Origin: Fulvimarina manganoxydans
GTDB lineage: Bacteria; Pseudomonadota; Alphaproteobacteria; Rhizobiales; Rhizobiaceae
DNA: 59,839 nucleotides
Direction of reading: 5' to 3'
NCBI RefSeq assembly: GCF_900176465.1
Contig: NZ_FWXR01000025.1
Coordinates: 1-59,839, forward strand
Part shown: piece after piece, positions 8,342-17,797 of the stretch
How positions within the stretch are numbered: the stretch's first letter is position 1
Layout of the letters: every line of letters begins with the position of its first letter
The notes under the pieces: generated by a model
Database searches by the model: none
What the model was told of the DNA's origin: nothing
The model's input: the letters and a program-made list of their open reading frames with translations, nothing else
Position numbers and translations under genes: made by a program

Positions 8342-9802
8342 TCAGTGGGCAGCGCGAGCCTCGTCACCCTTCGGCTCGGACACGACGACAGGCCCGGCCG
8401 CACCATTCGCTTTCTGCCCTTCGATCTGTCGTGATTCGGTATCATCGCTTTCAGCCGGGCTCCGCCGATCGCCACCAGGGCGCTGCTCGATCATCCGGCT
8501 TCCGGCCTCCTGCGACTGTTCGAGCGGCGTCTTCCATTCGACCGCGTCGAGCTTGCGGCTGACCGGCGAAAGCGGCATCCAATCGTCGAGAATAATCCCA
8601 TCGGCCATCCAGGCCGGATCGCGCCGCGCCTTGATCGCCATCGCCAGCCATTCGCGCACGCGGCCGACCTCGCCGCTTTGCTCCTCTTCGATATCGGCCA
8701 GAAGCAGATAGACGCCTTCGCGCGGATCCTTGTCGGCCGCCTTCAGCGCCGCCGTGCGTGCCATGTCCAGCTGGCCCGCATCGAGCGCTGCGCGCGCAAG
8801 ACAGAGATCGGCTTCCACATGGGAGGATTGCATATCGGCGAGCTTGCGCGCCCGCTTCAGCCGATCCTCCACCGAGTCGCCGGCCCTGGCATGGACATAA
8901 GCGTCGGCGACCTGCGGGTGGGGCGAATGGGCCCAGGCGGTTTCCAGAATGCGTGCGCCGCGCCGCGTATCGTTGAGGCGAAAGGCTGCGCGCGCCGCAA
9001 CAAGGGCGGCGGGCACGAAGTCCGGTGCGAGCTTCTGGGCCTTACGGCCGAGCGAGCGTGCCTGTTTCGGATCGGTGTCGGAGAGGTCCTGCGCCTTCGC
9101 CGTCAGGAGAACCGCGCGCAGACGTTTGGCCTCGCCGTCATTGACCAAACGCGTATTGGTTTGAGCCTCGAGGACACGAAGCGCGCCGTCCCAATCGCCG
9201 GAGCTGGACTTGCGCTCCAGAACTGCGTCGCCCGCCCAGGGCAGATTGGGCGCCAGGCGCAAGGCGCGCTCGGCATAATATTGTTCGGCCGCTTCGTCAT
9301 TGACGCGCCGCGCCTCGACGAACAGGCCGCGCAGGGCCAGAAGCCGCGTATCGGGATCGCGCTCCATATCCTCGAAGATACCCCGTGCCCGGTCGTGATC
9401 GCCTTCGATCAGCGCCGTCTGGGCATCGAGAAAGCCGAGAAGTGGCTTATCCTTCGAACCGACACGCTTGGCGGATTTGCGTACCATCTCGCGGGCGACC
9501 GCAGCATTGCCCGCGCCTGCCGCCATAATCCCGGCGGTCAGGTAGCGATGGCCCTTGTTGGCGCTGCGCTTTTCCCGCCATGCGGCCCAGCGATCCGGCG
9601 CCTGGAAGAACTTCGCGATCGCCCAAGCGATGACAAGAACCGCACCGATGAAGATCAGAGTCGCGACCAGGAAGACGACGAGGCTGACCTCGACGCTCTG
9701 TCCCTGCCAGACGAAGGTCACCGATCCCGGATTATCCGCCAACCAGCCGAAGCCGAGATAGAGAACGAGAACGAGAATGAAGAATGTCAGGATAGCCCAC
9801 AT
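8342..9802 (-). CDS. hemY: HemY-like membrane TPR protein
   Basis: A 486-residue inner-membrane protein of the HemY N-terminal family (E. coli HemY, not protoporphyrinogen oxidase). It has two closely spaced transmembrane helices in the first 65 residues (MWAILTFFILVLVLYLGFG and VVFLVATLIFIGAVLVIAWAI), then a cytoplasmic TPR-like helical repeat region to ~400, and a low-complexity polar tail. The E. coli protein is tied to heme biosynthesis, but its exact role is unclear. The start is the ATG at 9802, 17 bases after mic60. The longer frame upstream would read through the mic60 end into a basic non-family sequence. It is the last gene of hemC-hemD-mic60-hemY. Confidence 0.9.
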   Translation of the reverse strand: MWAILTFFILVLVLYLGFGWLADNPGSVTFVWQGQSVEVSLVVFLVATLIFIGAVLVIAWAIAKFFQAPDRWAAWREKRSANKGHRYLTAGIMAAGAGNAAVAREMVRKSAKRVGSKDKPLLGFLDAQTALIEGDHDRARGIFEDMERDPDTRLLALRGLFVEARRVNDEAAEQYYAERALRLAPNLPWAGDAVLERKSSSGDWDGALRVLEAQTNTRLVNDGEAKRLRAVLLTAKAQDLSDTDPKQARSLGRKAQKLAPDFVPAALVAARAAFRLNDTRRGARILETAWAHSPHPQVADAYVHARAGDSVEDRLKRARKLADMQSSHVEADLCLARAALDAGQLDMARTAALKAADKDPREGVYLLLADIEEEQSGEVGRVREWLAMAIKARRDPAWMADGIILDDWMPLSPVSRKLDAVEWKTPLEQSQEAGSRMIEQRPGGDRRSPAESDDTESRQIEGQKANGAAGPVVVSEPKGDEARAAH

Positions 9803-9819
9803 GGCCGACGTCGTGCCCC

Positions 9820-11577
9820 TTAGCCTTGGTTTTCTTGGCCGGCCGGTTCGGCGGCGGACGAAGAGTTGAGTAGGGATGAAACGGCCTCGGACAGCGCTTG
9901 ATCCGTCGCAAGCCGCGCCTTCACGTCGGCGGCGAAGTCGGACCCGGCCTTTTGTGCATCCGCCGGCAGGCTTTGCCACTCATTCATGAAGGCCGCGAGA
10001 TCGCCGGTCTCGATGGCATTGTCGAGGCGCGTGACGGTCGCCTCGGTGCCTTCGGCATTCTCGTCGACGGGACCGGCCGGGCGCACGCGAACCAGTGTCT
10101 GAAGCCCCGCAAGAACCTGCTCGCCGACCGGCGCATCGGTGCCGGGACCAGCAAGGGCAGCGGCAACGCGATCTTCCACATCCGGCCATCTTGCGGCGAG
10201 CGCCGTCTTGGTCGGGACGCCGCCATCGGCATAGGGTCGCAAAGCCTCGACCGTCGCCTCGGAGCCACCGGCCTTGGCAAAGGTGTCAAGTTCGCCGCCA
10301 AAGGAAGAGCCGGAATCAATCGCGCTCTTCAGCCCCGCCGCCGCCAGCGCAAGCCGCGCCTCGGCATTGGACCTCTCGAGCGCCGAGAGCCTTTGATCGC
10401 TTGTCTCGAGGTTCGACTTCAGCTCCTCCACCCCGGCTGCAGCCTGCTGTGCGGTTTCCGAGGCGCCGCGCGAGGACTGTGTGGCGGTCCGGGCGGCTTC
10501 TCGCGCGCTCGTCGCGGCCTCGTTTGCGCGATTGGCGGCCTGCTGCGCTTCGTCGACGGATTGTTGAAGTGTCTGGATCTGGCTCGACGCCTCGTCGGCA
10601 CGACCGCGCGCCGCCGCAGCGCTCTCGGAAGCCGCCTTGATCGCAGCCGCGGTATCGGAATTACCGGACGATCCGGCTTCCAGACCCTCGACGCGCTGGG
10701 ACAGAGCAGCAAGTTCCTCAGGCGTGACGACGCCCGCTCCGGCAACGTCGGCGCCCTGAGGAGCCGCGTCGAGATTCTGGCGCAAGGTATCGAGCTCGGA
10801 GCGCAAGGATGCGAGTTCCTCGCTCGACGCGCCCGAAGTGGCAGCGGACGGCGCAAAAAAGCCATTGGCCGAGAGAGCATAGGCGCCGCCAAGCGCGACA
10901 GCCGCGCCGACGATACCGGCCGCGAGCACGCCGCCAAATCCGACGCCGGAACGCTCATGGGACGAGGCCTGGGCACTTCTCGCAGCGGACGTGCCAGCAG
11001 CTGTCGCCCCTGTTCCCGCCGCGGTGGCCTTCGGTTTATCCTCGGCTGCGCTCTTGGGCTTTTCAGGCACGCGGGTCACCGCCGGCGGTCCCTGATAGCC
11101 GCCGGTCTTGGACCAATCGGAGTGGCTCCGCGCCTCGGCGCCCTCATTGGGTGGTATTGCCGTCGCGCTGCTTTCCTCCGTCGCTGGAGGCTCTTTGGAC
11201 GATTCCGCACCCTTATTCGTTTCAGCCATTGGCGTTCCTTCAGTCGTCGATTCGTTCGCGCCCGAACTTTGGCGAGAAGCGTCCGGTTCCGCCTTCGCTT
11301 CGGTGAAGCCTTCGTCCTCAGCAAATTCCGTTTCCGGCGTTTCGGCCGACGTCTCGGTGCGGGTTTCGGATTTCGTCTCGGCAGATCCCGCTTGGGCCCG
11401 ATCCTCCGCCGCGAACGCCTTGTCCGGGCTTTGCGGCTGCCGGGTCTCGGCTTTCTCGGGGTTGGTGGCCGTCTCCCCCTCGGCCTTAGACGCGCCCGTG
11501 GTCGACGTTTCGGCCGACAGGTCGATCGTCTTGCCGCGCGGGCGGCTCTGTCTCGAGCGTCGAGGACGGTTCGTCAT
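9820..11577 (-). CDS. mic60: Alphaproteobacterial Mic60/mitofilin homologue (COG4223)
   Basis: Bacterial relative of the mitochondrial cristae-junction protein Mic60, thought to shape intracytoplasmic or envelope membrane and contact the outer membrane. The 585-residue layout is: basic N-terminus (1-17), a long acidic Ser/Thr/Glu-rich segment (18-205), one transmembrane helix (about 212-235, rich in Gly/Ala), a Gln/Ala coiled coil (about 245-400), then the C-terminal mitofilin domain. The large disordered cytoplasmic arm is longer than in many relatives. Its position between hemD and hemY matches the known heme-operon neighbourhood of this family. The gap to hemD is about 136 bp, so an internal promoter is possible. 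Confidence 0.87.
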   Translation of the reverse strand: MTNRPRRSRQSRPRGKTIDLSAETSTTGASKAEGETATNPEKAETRQPQSPDKAFAAEDRAQAGSAETKSETRTETSAETPETEFAEDEGFTEAKAEPDASRQSSGANESTTEGTPMAETNKGAESSKEPPATEESSATAIPPNEGAEARSHSDWSKTGGYQGPPAVTRVPEKPKSAAEDKPKATAAGTGATAAGTSAARSAQASSHERSGVGFGGVLAAGIVGAAVALGGAYALSANGFFAPSAATSGASSEELASLRSELDTLRQNLDAAPQGADVAGAGVVTPEELAALSQRVEGLEAGSSGNSDTAAAIKAASESAAAARGRADEASSQIQTLQQSVDEAQQAANRANEAATSAREAARTATQSSRGASETAQQAAAGVEELKSNLETSDQRLSALERSNAEARLALAAAGLKSAIDSGSSFGGELDTFAKAGGSEATVEALRPYADGGVPTKTALAARWPDVEDRVAAALAGPGTDAPVGEQVLAGLQTLVRVRPAGPVDENAEGTEATVTRLDNAIETGDLAAFMNEWQSLPADAQKAGSDFAADVKARLATDQALSEAVSSLLNSSSAAEPAGQENQG

Positions 11578-11713
11578 CGGCAGGGCTCCCTCACCTCAGG
11601 CTGCATTCAACGCGATTCGAAACACCGGACGGCTCGCAACGCATGACGACCATTGGTCCCTCATTCGCAAGACTGGCGCAAGGCTGGACGCCCGCTCTCC
11701 CCTCAAACTTAGG

Positions 11714-12430
11714 CTAGGGTATCCATTCGAAAAGCGAAGCAAGCGACGGGCTTGTGGAAATCTTTGCCCTATAGGTCAGATCGACGGGCAAAGCGGCGGC
11801 GATCCGCTCGGACAAACAGAGAAGGTGCGGCTGTGCCTTGAGGGGCCATCCGAGCGATGCCTCATCGAGCCTTGCGACGAGCCTGCCATAAGCTTCCGCC
11901 TGCCCCCGAGACAGGATGAGAACGGCGTCGACCGGTGCTCTGCTCAGCGTCGATTGGGCGAAAGCCAGGTCGGGCATGAGGGGGGCGATGTCATAGACCT
12001 CCCAGATGCCGAAGGCGATATCGCAAGCCTCGAAAGCCTTCTCGAGGCTTCCGGACCGGTTCCGCCCGGCGGCATAGAGAAGATTCGGTCGCGCGGTTGC
12101 GCCAAACGCAGACCTGACAAGCGACGGCAGACTGGTCGCCGTCCCCTCTCCCGCAATGACATGGACCAGACCTACCGCTCGCGCCGCTTCGGCTGATGCC
12201 TCGCCGACGGCGAAGACCGGCCGCGTATCATCGGAAAAAACCTCCGCGAGACGCTCGACTGCTTTCGCGCTCGTCACGACGAAGCCGGTCCAATCCCCGA
12301 CAGGCGCAGCGCTCTCCAAGCGGACGACGACCTCAAGCGGCAGGAGTAACGGCTCATGGCCGATACCGATCAGCTTCTTGGCCGTGTCTCGCGCCGATTC
12401 GGCCTCTCGAACGACCACAACCCTCGCCAT
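11714..12430 (-). CDS. hemD: Uroporphyrinogen-III synthase
   Basis: Closes and inverts ring D of hydroxymethylbilane to give uroporphyrinogen III. The 238-residue protein is of normal size. Family sequence conservation is always low. Support is the pattern VVREAESARDTAKKL at the start, the GFVVTSAKAVERL segment near residue 55, the FAVGEASAEAARAVG segment near residue 75, and the immediate position after hemC. The ATG at 12430 has GAGG eight bases upstream; a GTG one codon earlier is an alternative. It lies 10 bases downstream of hemC, clearly one transcript. Confidence 0.92.
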   Translation of the reverse strand: MARVVVVREAESARDTAKKLIGIGHEPLLLPLEVVVRLESAAPVGDWTGFVVTSAKAVERLAEVFSDDTRPVFAVGEASAEAARAVGLVHVIAGEGTATSLPSLVRSAFGATARPNLLYAAGRNRSGSLEKAFEACDIAFGIWEVYDIAPLMPDLAFAQSTLSRAPVDAVLILSRGQAEAYGRLVARLDEASLGWPLKAQPHLLCLSERIAAALPVDLTYRAKISTSPSLASLFEWIP

Positions 12431-12440
12431 CACCAGAGCC

Positions 12441-13391
12441 TCAGGCCTTCAGATCGGCCCATCTGGCAAAAAAGCCCTGTCCCGCCGCACTCAGAACGAC
12501 ACGCCCAGCTTCCATGCCGATCTCATGGGCATCGGACACCGGTCCGCTCTGATGCGTTTCATGCATCTCGCTCCCATCGGGAGTGAGAATCACGCCATGA
12601 AGCGTGAGCTGCCCATGCCCGTCGAGCTGGGCATGGGCTGCGATCGGCGTCCGGCAGGAGCCGTCAAGCTTGGCGAGAAAGGCCCGCTCCGCCGTCAAAG
12701 CGACCGTGGTGTCCGCATGCCCGATTGGCGCCACGAGTTCGGCGATCCGCTCGTCGCCCTCGCGGCTCTGGATGCAGATCGCACCTTGGCCGGGCGCTGG
12801 GGGGAACCGTTCGACCGAGAGGACTTCCGTCGCCGTCGAGGCCATGTCCATCCGATTGAGGCCGGCCAGCGCCAGGAGCGTGCCATCGGCTTGGCCCTCG
12901 GCCAATTTCCGCAAACGGGTCTGGACGTTGCCGCGGAAGATCACGACATTGAGATCGGGACGCAGGCGCTTGATGAGCGACTGACGGCGCAGCGACGCCG
13001 ATCCAACAGTCGCACCCCTTGGCAGATCATCGATGGTCGCAACGTCGCGACCGATGAAGGCGTCGCGCACGTCCTCGCGCTCCAGAAAGGCCGTGATTAC
13101 AAGGCCTTCGGGATTGGCCGTCGCCATATCCTTTGAGGAATGAACCGCGATATCAATCCGGCCATCAAGAAGCGCGGCTTCGATCTCCTTCGTGAAGAGG
13201 CCCTTGCCGCCCACCTCCGAAAGCGGACGGTCGAGGATGCGGTCGCCGGAGGTCGAGATGATTTCAATGCCGAAGGCGTCCTCGGGCAGTCCATGGGCGG
13301 TCATCAGCCGGGCGCGCACCTCGCTGGCTTGGGCAAGAGCCAGCTGGCTGCCGCGCGTTCCGATGCGGATGGGTGCCTCGGTATGGGACAT
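12441..13391 (-). CDS. hemC: Porphobilinogen deaminase (hydroxymethylbilane synthase)
   Basis: Polymerises four porphobilinogens to hydroxymethylbilane. Conserved features in the 316-residue protein are [15 protein letters not shown] at the N-terminus, the substrate-binding HSSKDM segment (about residue 84), SASLRRQS with catalytic arginines (about 132), and Cys246 in the motif GSCRTPI, which anchors the dipyrromethane cofactor. I start at ATG 13391 (MSHTEAP), preceded by GGAGG at 10 bases. The longer frame adds 24 non-conserved residues. First gene of the heme/mic60 operon and divergent from tsaD, with a 180-bp spacer holding both promoters. Confidence 0.96.
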   Translation of the reverse strand: MSHTEAPIRIGTRGSQLALAQASEVRARLMTAHGLPEDAFGIEIISTSGDRILDRPLSEVGGKGLFTKEIEAALLDGRIDIAVHSSKDMATANPEGLVITAFLEREDVRDAFIGRDVATIDDLPRGATVGSASLRRQSLIKRLRPDLNVVIFRGNVQTRLRKLAEGQADGTLLALAGLNRMDMASTATEVLSVERFPPAPGQGAICIQSREGDERIAELVAPIGHADTTVALTAERAFLAKLDGSCRTPIAAHAQLDGHGQLTLHGVILTPDGSEMHETHQSGPVSDAHEIGMEAGRVVLSAAGQGFFARWADLKA

Positions 13392-13571
13392 GGACGATAG
13401 GCCTCCGTGACTTGGGCTTGCGTGTCGCTCTTTGTCATAGGCGCCCCGCTCGCTGCCATGCAATCACCCAGTCATGGATCGGCCAGAGGAGACGCGCCAC
13501 ATCAGTGAGGGCTTTTCTCCGATGACGAAGCCTGCCAGAACCCGCAGCAATAGCGAAGGAGCGTCACATCC

Positions 13572-14666
13572 ATGCCCGACAAAGGGCCTTTCATTCTCGG
13601 GATCGAGACCAGTTGTGACGAGACCGCCGCGGCTGTTGTCGGGCGCGACAAAGCGGGCCGCGCCGCGATCCTGGCCAATGTGGTCCACAGCCAGATCGAC
13701 GAGCACGCCGCTTTTGGAGGTGTCGTTCCGGAGATTGCGGCGCGGGCTCATGTGGAGGTGCTCGACGACTTGGTCCGAGCCGCCCTGAGCGAGGCGGATG
13801 CGGGCTTCGAACATCTGGCCGCAGTCGCGGCGACAACCGGTCCCGGCCTGGTCGGCGGCCTCATCGTCGGTTCGGTGACGGCGCGCGCGATCGCCCAAGC
13901 CCGCAACCTTCCCTTTCTCGCCATCAACCATCTCGAAGGCCACGCTCTGACCCCGCGACTGACGGACGAGATCGCCTATCCCTACCTCCTGCTGCTGGTC
14001 TCGGGCGGCCATACACAGATCCTTCTCGTTCGCGGCCTTGGCCTTTATGAGCGCTGGGGAACCACCATTGACGACGCATTGGGCGAAGCCTTCGACAAGA
14101 CGGCCAAGCTCCTGCGCCTCGGCCATCCCGGCGGACCGGCCGTCGAATGTGCGGCCGAGACCGGTGATCCCACCCGGTTTGCCCTGCCCCGGCCGATGCG
14201 TGGAGAAGCCAAGCTCGATTTTTCCTTCTCTGGGCTGAAAACGGCGGTCCGACTTGCGGCCGAGAGAGCGGCCCCTCTCGACGAGCAGGCGGTGAGCGAT
14301 CTCTGCGCGTCGTTCCAGGCCGCCGCTGCCGCCAGTGTCGGCGACCGCATCGCCCGTGCGCTGGCCCGTTTCCGCGAAGAGCTTCCCGAGATCGCCTCAC
14401 CGGTCCTTGCGGTCGCGGGCGGCGTCGCAGCCAATCGCACGATTCGGGCTGCACTCGAGGGCGAGGCCAACGCTGCGGGCTTTGCCATCGTCGCGCCGCC
14501 CTTGAAGCTGTGCACGGACAATGCCGCGATGATCGCCTATGCGGGTCTGGAGCGCTTTGAGGCGGGGCGCCTTGACCCTCTCGACACACCGGTTCGCCCG
14601 CGCTGGCCGCTCGACGAAACGGCCTTGCCCGTGGTGGGCTTTGGCCGTCGGGGAGCGAAGGTATGA
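13572..14666 (+). CDS. tsaD: tRNA N6-threonylcarbamoyladenosine transferase
   Basis: Kae1/Gcp/YgjD-family enzyme that, with TsaB and TsaE, transfers threonylcarbamoyl to A37 of ANN-decoding tRNAs. The 364-residue protein shows the ASKHA start ([16 protein letters not shown]), the metal-binding histidines in [10 protein letters not shown] and NHLEGH, the [10 protein letters not shown] phosphate loop and the C-terminal [12 protein letters not shown] motif. Standard length. Divergent from hemC and overlapping gpsA by the 4 bases ATGA at its end. The tsaD-gpsA pairing next to the heme operon is common in Hyphomicrobiales. Confidence 0.97.
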   Translation: MPDKGPFILGIETSCDETAAAVVGRDKAGRAAILANVVHSQIDEHAAFGGVVPEIAARAHVEVLDDLVRAALSEADAGFEHLAAVAATTGPGLVGGLIVGSVTARAIAQARNLPFLAINHLEGHALTPRLTDEIAYPYLLLLVSGGHTQILLVRGLGLYERWGTTIDDALGEAFDKTAKLLRLGHPGGPAVECAAETGDPTRFALPRPMRGEAKLDFSFSGLKTAVRLAAERAAPLDEQAVSDLCASFQAAAAASVGDRIARALARFREELPEIASPVLAVAGGVAANRTIRAALEGEANAAGFAIVAPPLKLCTDNAAMIAYAGLERFEAGRLDPLDTPVRPRWPLDETALPVVGFGRRGAKV

Positions 14667-15667
14667 GCTTGGCGAAGGACGAAAAAGGGCGCTTTGCCGT
14701 CGTCGGCGCCGGTGCATGGGGCACCGCGCTCGCCGCGCTTTACGCATCCGCCGGCCATGAGGTCTCGCTCCTTGTCCGCGATGAAGCACGCGCGGCGACG
14801 ATCGCCGCAACCCGCCGCAACGAAGCCTATCTGCCAGGTATCGACCTGCCGTCGACCCTCCATCCCACCGCGAACCCTTCGGCGGCACTCACGTCGGCCG
14901 ACATCGTTCTCCTCGTCGTCCCGGCACAGGTTCTCGGCAGCGTCGCGAAAGAGCTTGTGCACGCGATCCCTTCGAAGGCGCTCGTCGTTCTCTGCTCGAA
15001 GGGCATCGATCGGACGACGGGTCGCTTTGCGTCTGAAAATGTCCGCGAGATCATAGGCGCACGCCGGCTTGCCGTCCTGTCCGGCCCGAGCTTTGCGGCC
15101 GACGTCGCACGCGGTTTGCCGACCGCCGTTACGGTTGCCGCTGAGGAGGCGAGCGCGGCCGATGCGGCTGCGGCTCGGCTTTCGACCGAAACTTTCCGCT
15201 GTTACGCGAGCGACGATGTTGCCGGCGTCGAGGCCGGCGGGGCTCTGAAGAATGTGTTGGCGCTTGCCGCAGGGGCAGCGATCGGCCGTGGTCTCGGGGA
15301 ATCGGCCAAAGCGGCCATCGTCACGCGTGGTTTCGTCGAATTGCGCCGCTTAAGCGCAGCGCTTGGCGGGCGGGCGGAGACCACCATGGGGCTTTCCGGT
15401 CTCGGCGATCTGCTTCTCACCTGTTCGACGGCTCAGTCCCGCAACTTCGCCTATGGGCTCGCCATGGGTCGGGGTGAGCCGCTCAGCGGCCTCAAACTCG
15501 CCGAAGGGGTGTTTTCCGCCGAGATCGCCTCGCGTCTTGCTCGCGAACGCGGCGTCGAGGTCCCGATCATCGATGCGGTGGCCGACATTCTGAAAGGGGA
15601 ACTTTCACTCGATGAGGCGATGCGACGGCTTCTCACACGCCCCTTGAAGCGCGAGTCCGCCGACTGA
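14663..15667 (+). CDS. gpsA: NAD(P)-dependent glycerol-3-phosphate dehydrogenase
   Basis: Reduces dihydroxyacetone phosphate to sn-glycerol 3-phosphate for phospholipid synthesis. The 334-residue enzyme has the Rossmann motif [14 protein letters not shown] (residues ~14-27), the conserved [11 protein letters not shown] segment near 137, the catalytic lysine in [13 protein letters not shown] near residue 195, and [13 protein letters not shown] near 245. Its ATG overlaps the tsaD stop, so it is translationally coupled. A short hairpin (GCAGCC/GGCTGC, about 15677-15694) separates it from the YciI gene. Confidence 0.96.
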   Translation: MSLAKDEKGRFAVVGAGAWGTALAALYASAGHEVSLLVRDEARAATIAATRRNEAYLPGIDLPSTLHPTANPSAALTSADIVLLVVPAQVLGSVAKELVHAIPSKALVVLCSKGIDRTTGRFASENVREIIGARRLAVLSGPSFAADVARGLPTAVTVAAEEASAADAAAARLSTETFRCYASDDVAGVEAGGALKNVLALAAGAAIGRGLGESAKAAIVTRGFVELRRLSAALGGRAETTMGLSGLGDLLLTCSTAQSRNFAYGLAMGRGEPLSGLKLAEGVFSAEIASRLARERGVEVPIIDAVADILKGELSLDEAMRRLLTRPLKRESAD

Positions 15668-15726
15668 ACCCGATCTCAAGCAGCCCTTCGAGGCTGCCCG
15701 TCACAAAAGGACAAAGGAAGACAACG

Positions 15727-16017
15727 ATGCTGTTTGCCATTCTCTGCGAAGACAAGCCCGGCGCCCTCGAGCTTCGGATGGAGACCCGCCCGGCCCATCT
15801 CGACTATCTCAAGAGCCTCGGCAAGACCCTGAAATTTGCCGGTCCATTCATCACCGATAAGGAACAGACGCCTTGCGGTAGCCTCGTCGTCATCGAGGCC
15901 GAGGACGCGGAAGCGGCAAAGGCGATCGCCGACAAAGACCCTTACGCCGAGGCTGGGTTGTTCGAGAGCGTGTCCATCCGCCCATGGGTCTGGGCGATCA
16001 ACAACCCGGAATCCTGA
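15727..16017 (+). CDS. YciI family protein
   Basis: A 96-residue ferredoxin-like alpha/beta protein of the YciI/YCII family. The family marks are RPAHLDYLKS with the conserved His near residue 23, and GPFITD / CGSLVVIEAEDAEAAKAIADKDPYAEAG. Some relatives have been proposed to have lyase or dehalogenase-like chemistry, but no function is known for this clade. AAAGGA lies upstream of the ATG. It is 59 bases after gpsA and 35 before the EVE-domain gene, so all four plus-strand genes may form one operon. Confidence 0.9.
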   Translation: MLFAILCEDKPGALELRMETRPAHLDYLKSLGKTLKFAGPFITDKEQTPCGSLVVIEAEDAEAAKAIADKDPYAEAGLFESVSIRPWVWAINNPES

Positions 16018-16052
16018 TCGATCTCCAACTCCCAGCAAGGAGCGCGAAGACG

Positions 16053-16490
16053 TTGCAATATTGGCTGTTCAAATCCGAGCCCTTCAAATGGTCCTTCGAG
16101 CAGCAGAAGGCGAAGGGCGAGGCCGGACAGGAGTGGGACGGCGTGCGGAACTATCAGGCACGCAATTTCATGCGCGAAATGGCGGTCGGCGATCGCGGTT
16201 TCTTCTACCATTCCAACGAAGGCAAGGCCGTCGTCGGGATCGTCGAAGTGATTGCGACCGCCCATCCGGATTCGACCGCCGAGGACGCCAAGTGGGAGTG
16301 CGTCGACATCAAGGCCATGATGGACGTGCCAAAGCCTGTCACCCTGGATGACGTGAAGGCTGAGCCGCGACTGAAGGACATGGTGCTGGTCAACAATTCG
16401 CGCCTCTCGGTCCAGCCGGTCACGGCGGATGAGTTCGCCCTGGTCTGCGAGATGGGCGGTCTCGATCCGAAAGAGGCGATGGCGAGCTAA
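16053..16490 (+). CDS. EVE domain protein (thymocyte nuclear protein 1 type)
   Basis: A 145-residue EVE (PUA-like) domain protein, related to YTH domains and predicted to bind modified nucleobases in DNA or RNA. It starts directly with the family motif QYWLFKSEPFKWSFE, then WDGVRNYQARNFMREM and VGDRGFFYHSN, which line the base-binding pocket, and ends with LVNNSRLSVQPVT. The start is a TTG at 16053 with AAGGAG ten bases upstream. The ATG 69 bases earlier overlaps the YciI gene and adds non-homologous residues. The genomic partner is tsaD-gpsA-yciI, so no restriction-modification context is present here. Confidence 0.92.
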   Translation: MQYWLFKSEPFKWSFEQQKAKGEAGQEWDGVRNYQARNFMREMAVGDRGFFYHSNEGKAVVGIVEVIATAHPDSTAEDAKWECVDIKAMMDVPKPVTLDDVKAEPRLKDMVLVNNSRLSVQPVTADEFALVCEMGGLDPKEAMAS

Positions 16491-16606
16491 GCCGCCCGTC
16501 CATCAGACGAAACCCGTCAGCTTCTCGGGCAACGACGGATTTCAGCGGAGTTCCTGCGCTGTAGCGGCTTTGGGGTGGTGTCTGGTTCACTCGGCCAAGC
16601 AACGGA

Positions 16607-17065
16607 TCAATCGAGGTCGCGGCGCATGGTGGCCATGCCGTTCGAACGGCCAAGTTCCTCATAGCCCGACGATTCGTAAAGCTTGAGGGCCGGTTCGTTG
16701 TCGAGTTCAACCTTCAGGGTGATCGAGAGCGCACCGAGGTCGCGCGATGCGTTTTCAGCAAATTGCGCGAGCTGGGTGCCGGCGCCGCCTCGCGCCTCTT
16801 CCTCGACGAAGACATAGACGAGGTGGCGCACTTCCGGGCCGATCCCCACCCGCAGCGCGAAGAAACCGACTTCGCGCCCGCTCTCGTCGAGAAGATAGAA
16901 GGATTCGTCATCCGGCTCGTTCAGCCATTTCTCCTGCCATTCCAGCGGATCGAATGGATGCTTGGCGTTTGGATTGACGAGAGCAAGATCGCTTTCCTCT
17001 TTGAGAAGGCGGGCAAGTGGGGCGAGATCGAACGGTGCGTTCCGGCGGATCGTCAGCTCGGACAA
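16607..17065 (-). CDS. GNAT family N-acetyltransferase
   Basis: A 152-residue single-domain GNAT acetyltransferase. The acetyl-CoA binding core is visible as VEEEARGGAGTQLAQFAENASRDL (about residues 90-113) and the C-terminal LYESSGYEEL beta bulge. The acceptor is unknown. The start is best placed at the TTG 17065, which has AGGAG eight bases upstream. The longer frame to 17143 adds 26 Arg/Pro-rich residues outside the fold. Convergent with the EVE-domain gene across a 116-bp gap with no obvious terminator. It stands alone on its strand; the alkB stop is about 120 bp upstream. Confidence 0.85.
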   Translation of the reverse strand: MSELTIRRNAPFDLAPLARLLKEESDLALVNPNAKHPFDPLEWQEKWLNEPDDESFYLLDESGREVGFFALRVGIGPEVRHLVYVFVEEEARGGAGTQLAQFAENASRDLGALSITLKVELDNEPALKLYESSGYEELGRSNGMATMRRDLD

Positions 17066-17185
17066 GGCTCTGGCTCCTGGTCGGGTCGTCGGTTGTCGGC
17101 GGATTTCGGGTCGCTCCTCGCATGGGCATAATGCTCGGCGCAACCGGGCGGCCGCCCTTTGGCTCCTCCGCCCGCATGGCGCCTC

Positions 17186-17797
17186 TTAAGCCTTGGTCAC
17201 ACGCCGCAAGGTGAGGTTGAGCCGACCCCCATTCTTCAGAAGAGCAGACGTCGCCGGGTAAATTCGGTCGACGCCGTGATAGGCAAGCCTTCCCTCCCCG
17301 CCAAGCACGACCACATCGCCGGAGGCAAGGCGCAACGACGTCGTGCGCCCGCCCCGTGTGGTCTCGCCGACACGGAAGCGGCAATCGTCGCCGAGCGAGA
17401 TCGAGACGACCGGCGCGGCGAAGTCAGCTTCGTCCTTGTCCTGATGCATCCCCATCTTCGCCGTCTCGTCATAGAAGTTCACGAGGCATGCCTCGGGCGG
17501 CGCATCATGGCCGGCGATTTCGTCCCACAGCGAAAAGAGGCGCTCTGGCATGGCGGGCCAGGATTTGCCGGTCACCGGGTGGGTCGGCTGATAGCGATAG
17601 CCGTTGCGGTCAGCGACCCAACCAAGGCTGCCGCAATTCGTCATCCGAACCGAGAGCGGCTTGCCGGTTCGCGGCATGACCGGCTGAAAGAGAGGCGCTT
17701 CGGCGACGACGGCGCGAATATCCTCGAGCAGCGCCTTCTGGGCGGCGGGATCGAGGCAGGACGGCACATGCCGCACGCCCTTCGGCAAAACATTCAC
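17186..17797 (-). CDS. alkB: AlkB-type 2-oxoglutarate/Fe(II) dioxygenase
   Basis: Oxidative demethylase for alkylated bases (1-methyladenine, 3-methylcytosine) in DNA or RNA. The 203-residue protein has the nucleotide lid region (SVRMTNCGSLGWVADRNGYRY), the iron-binding HxD in GMHQDKDE, the distal His in AYHGVDR, and the 2-oxoglutarate-binding arginines in the end motif LNLTLRRV. Start GTG at 17797: it overlaps the luxR stop as GTGA. A much longer frame upstream reads through luxR in another frame and is not coding. Translational coupling to a LuxR-type regulator is unusual; see findings. Confidence 0.93.
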   Translation of the reverse strand: MNVLPKGVRHVPSCLDPAAQKALLEDIRAVVAEAPLFQPVMPRTGKPLSVRMTNCGSLGWVADRNGYRYQPTHPVTGKSWPAMPERLFSLWDEIAGHDAPPEACLVNFYDETAKMGMHQDKDEADFAAPVVSISLGDDCRFRVGETTRGGRTTSLRLASGDVVVLGGEGRLAYHGVDRIYPATSALLKNGGRLNLTLRRVTKA

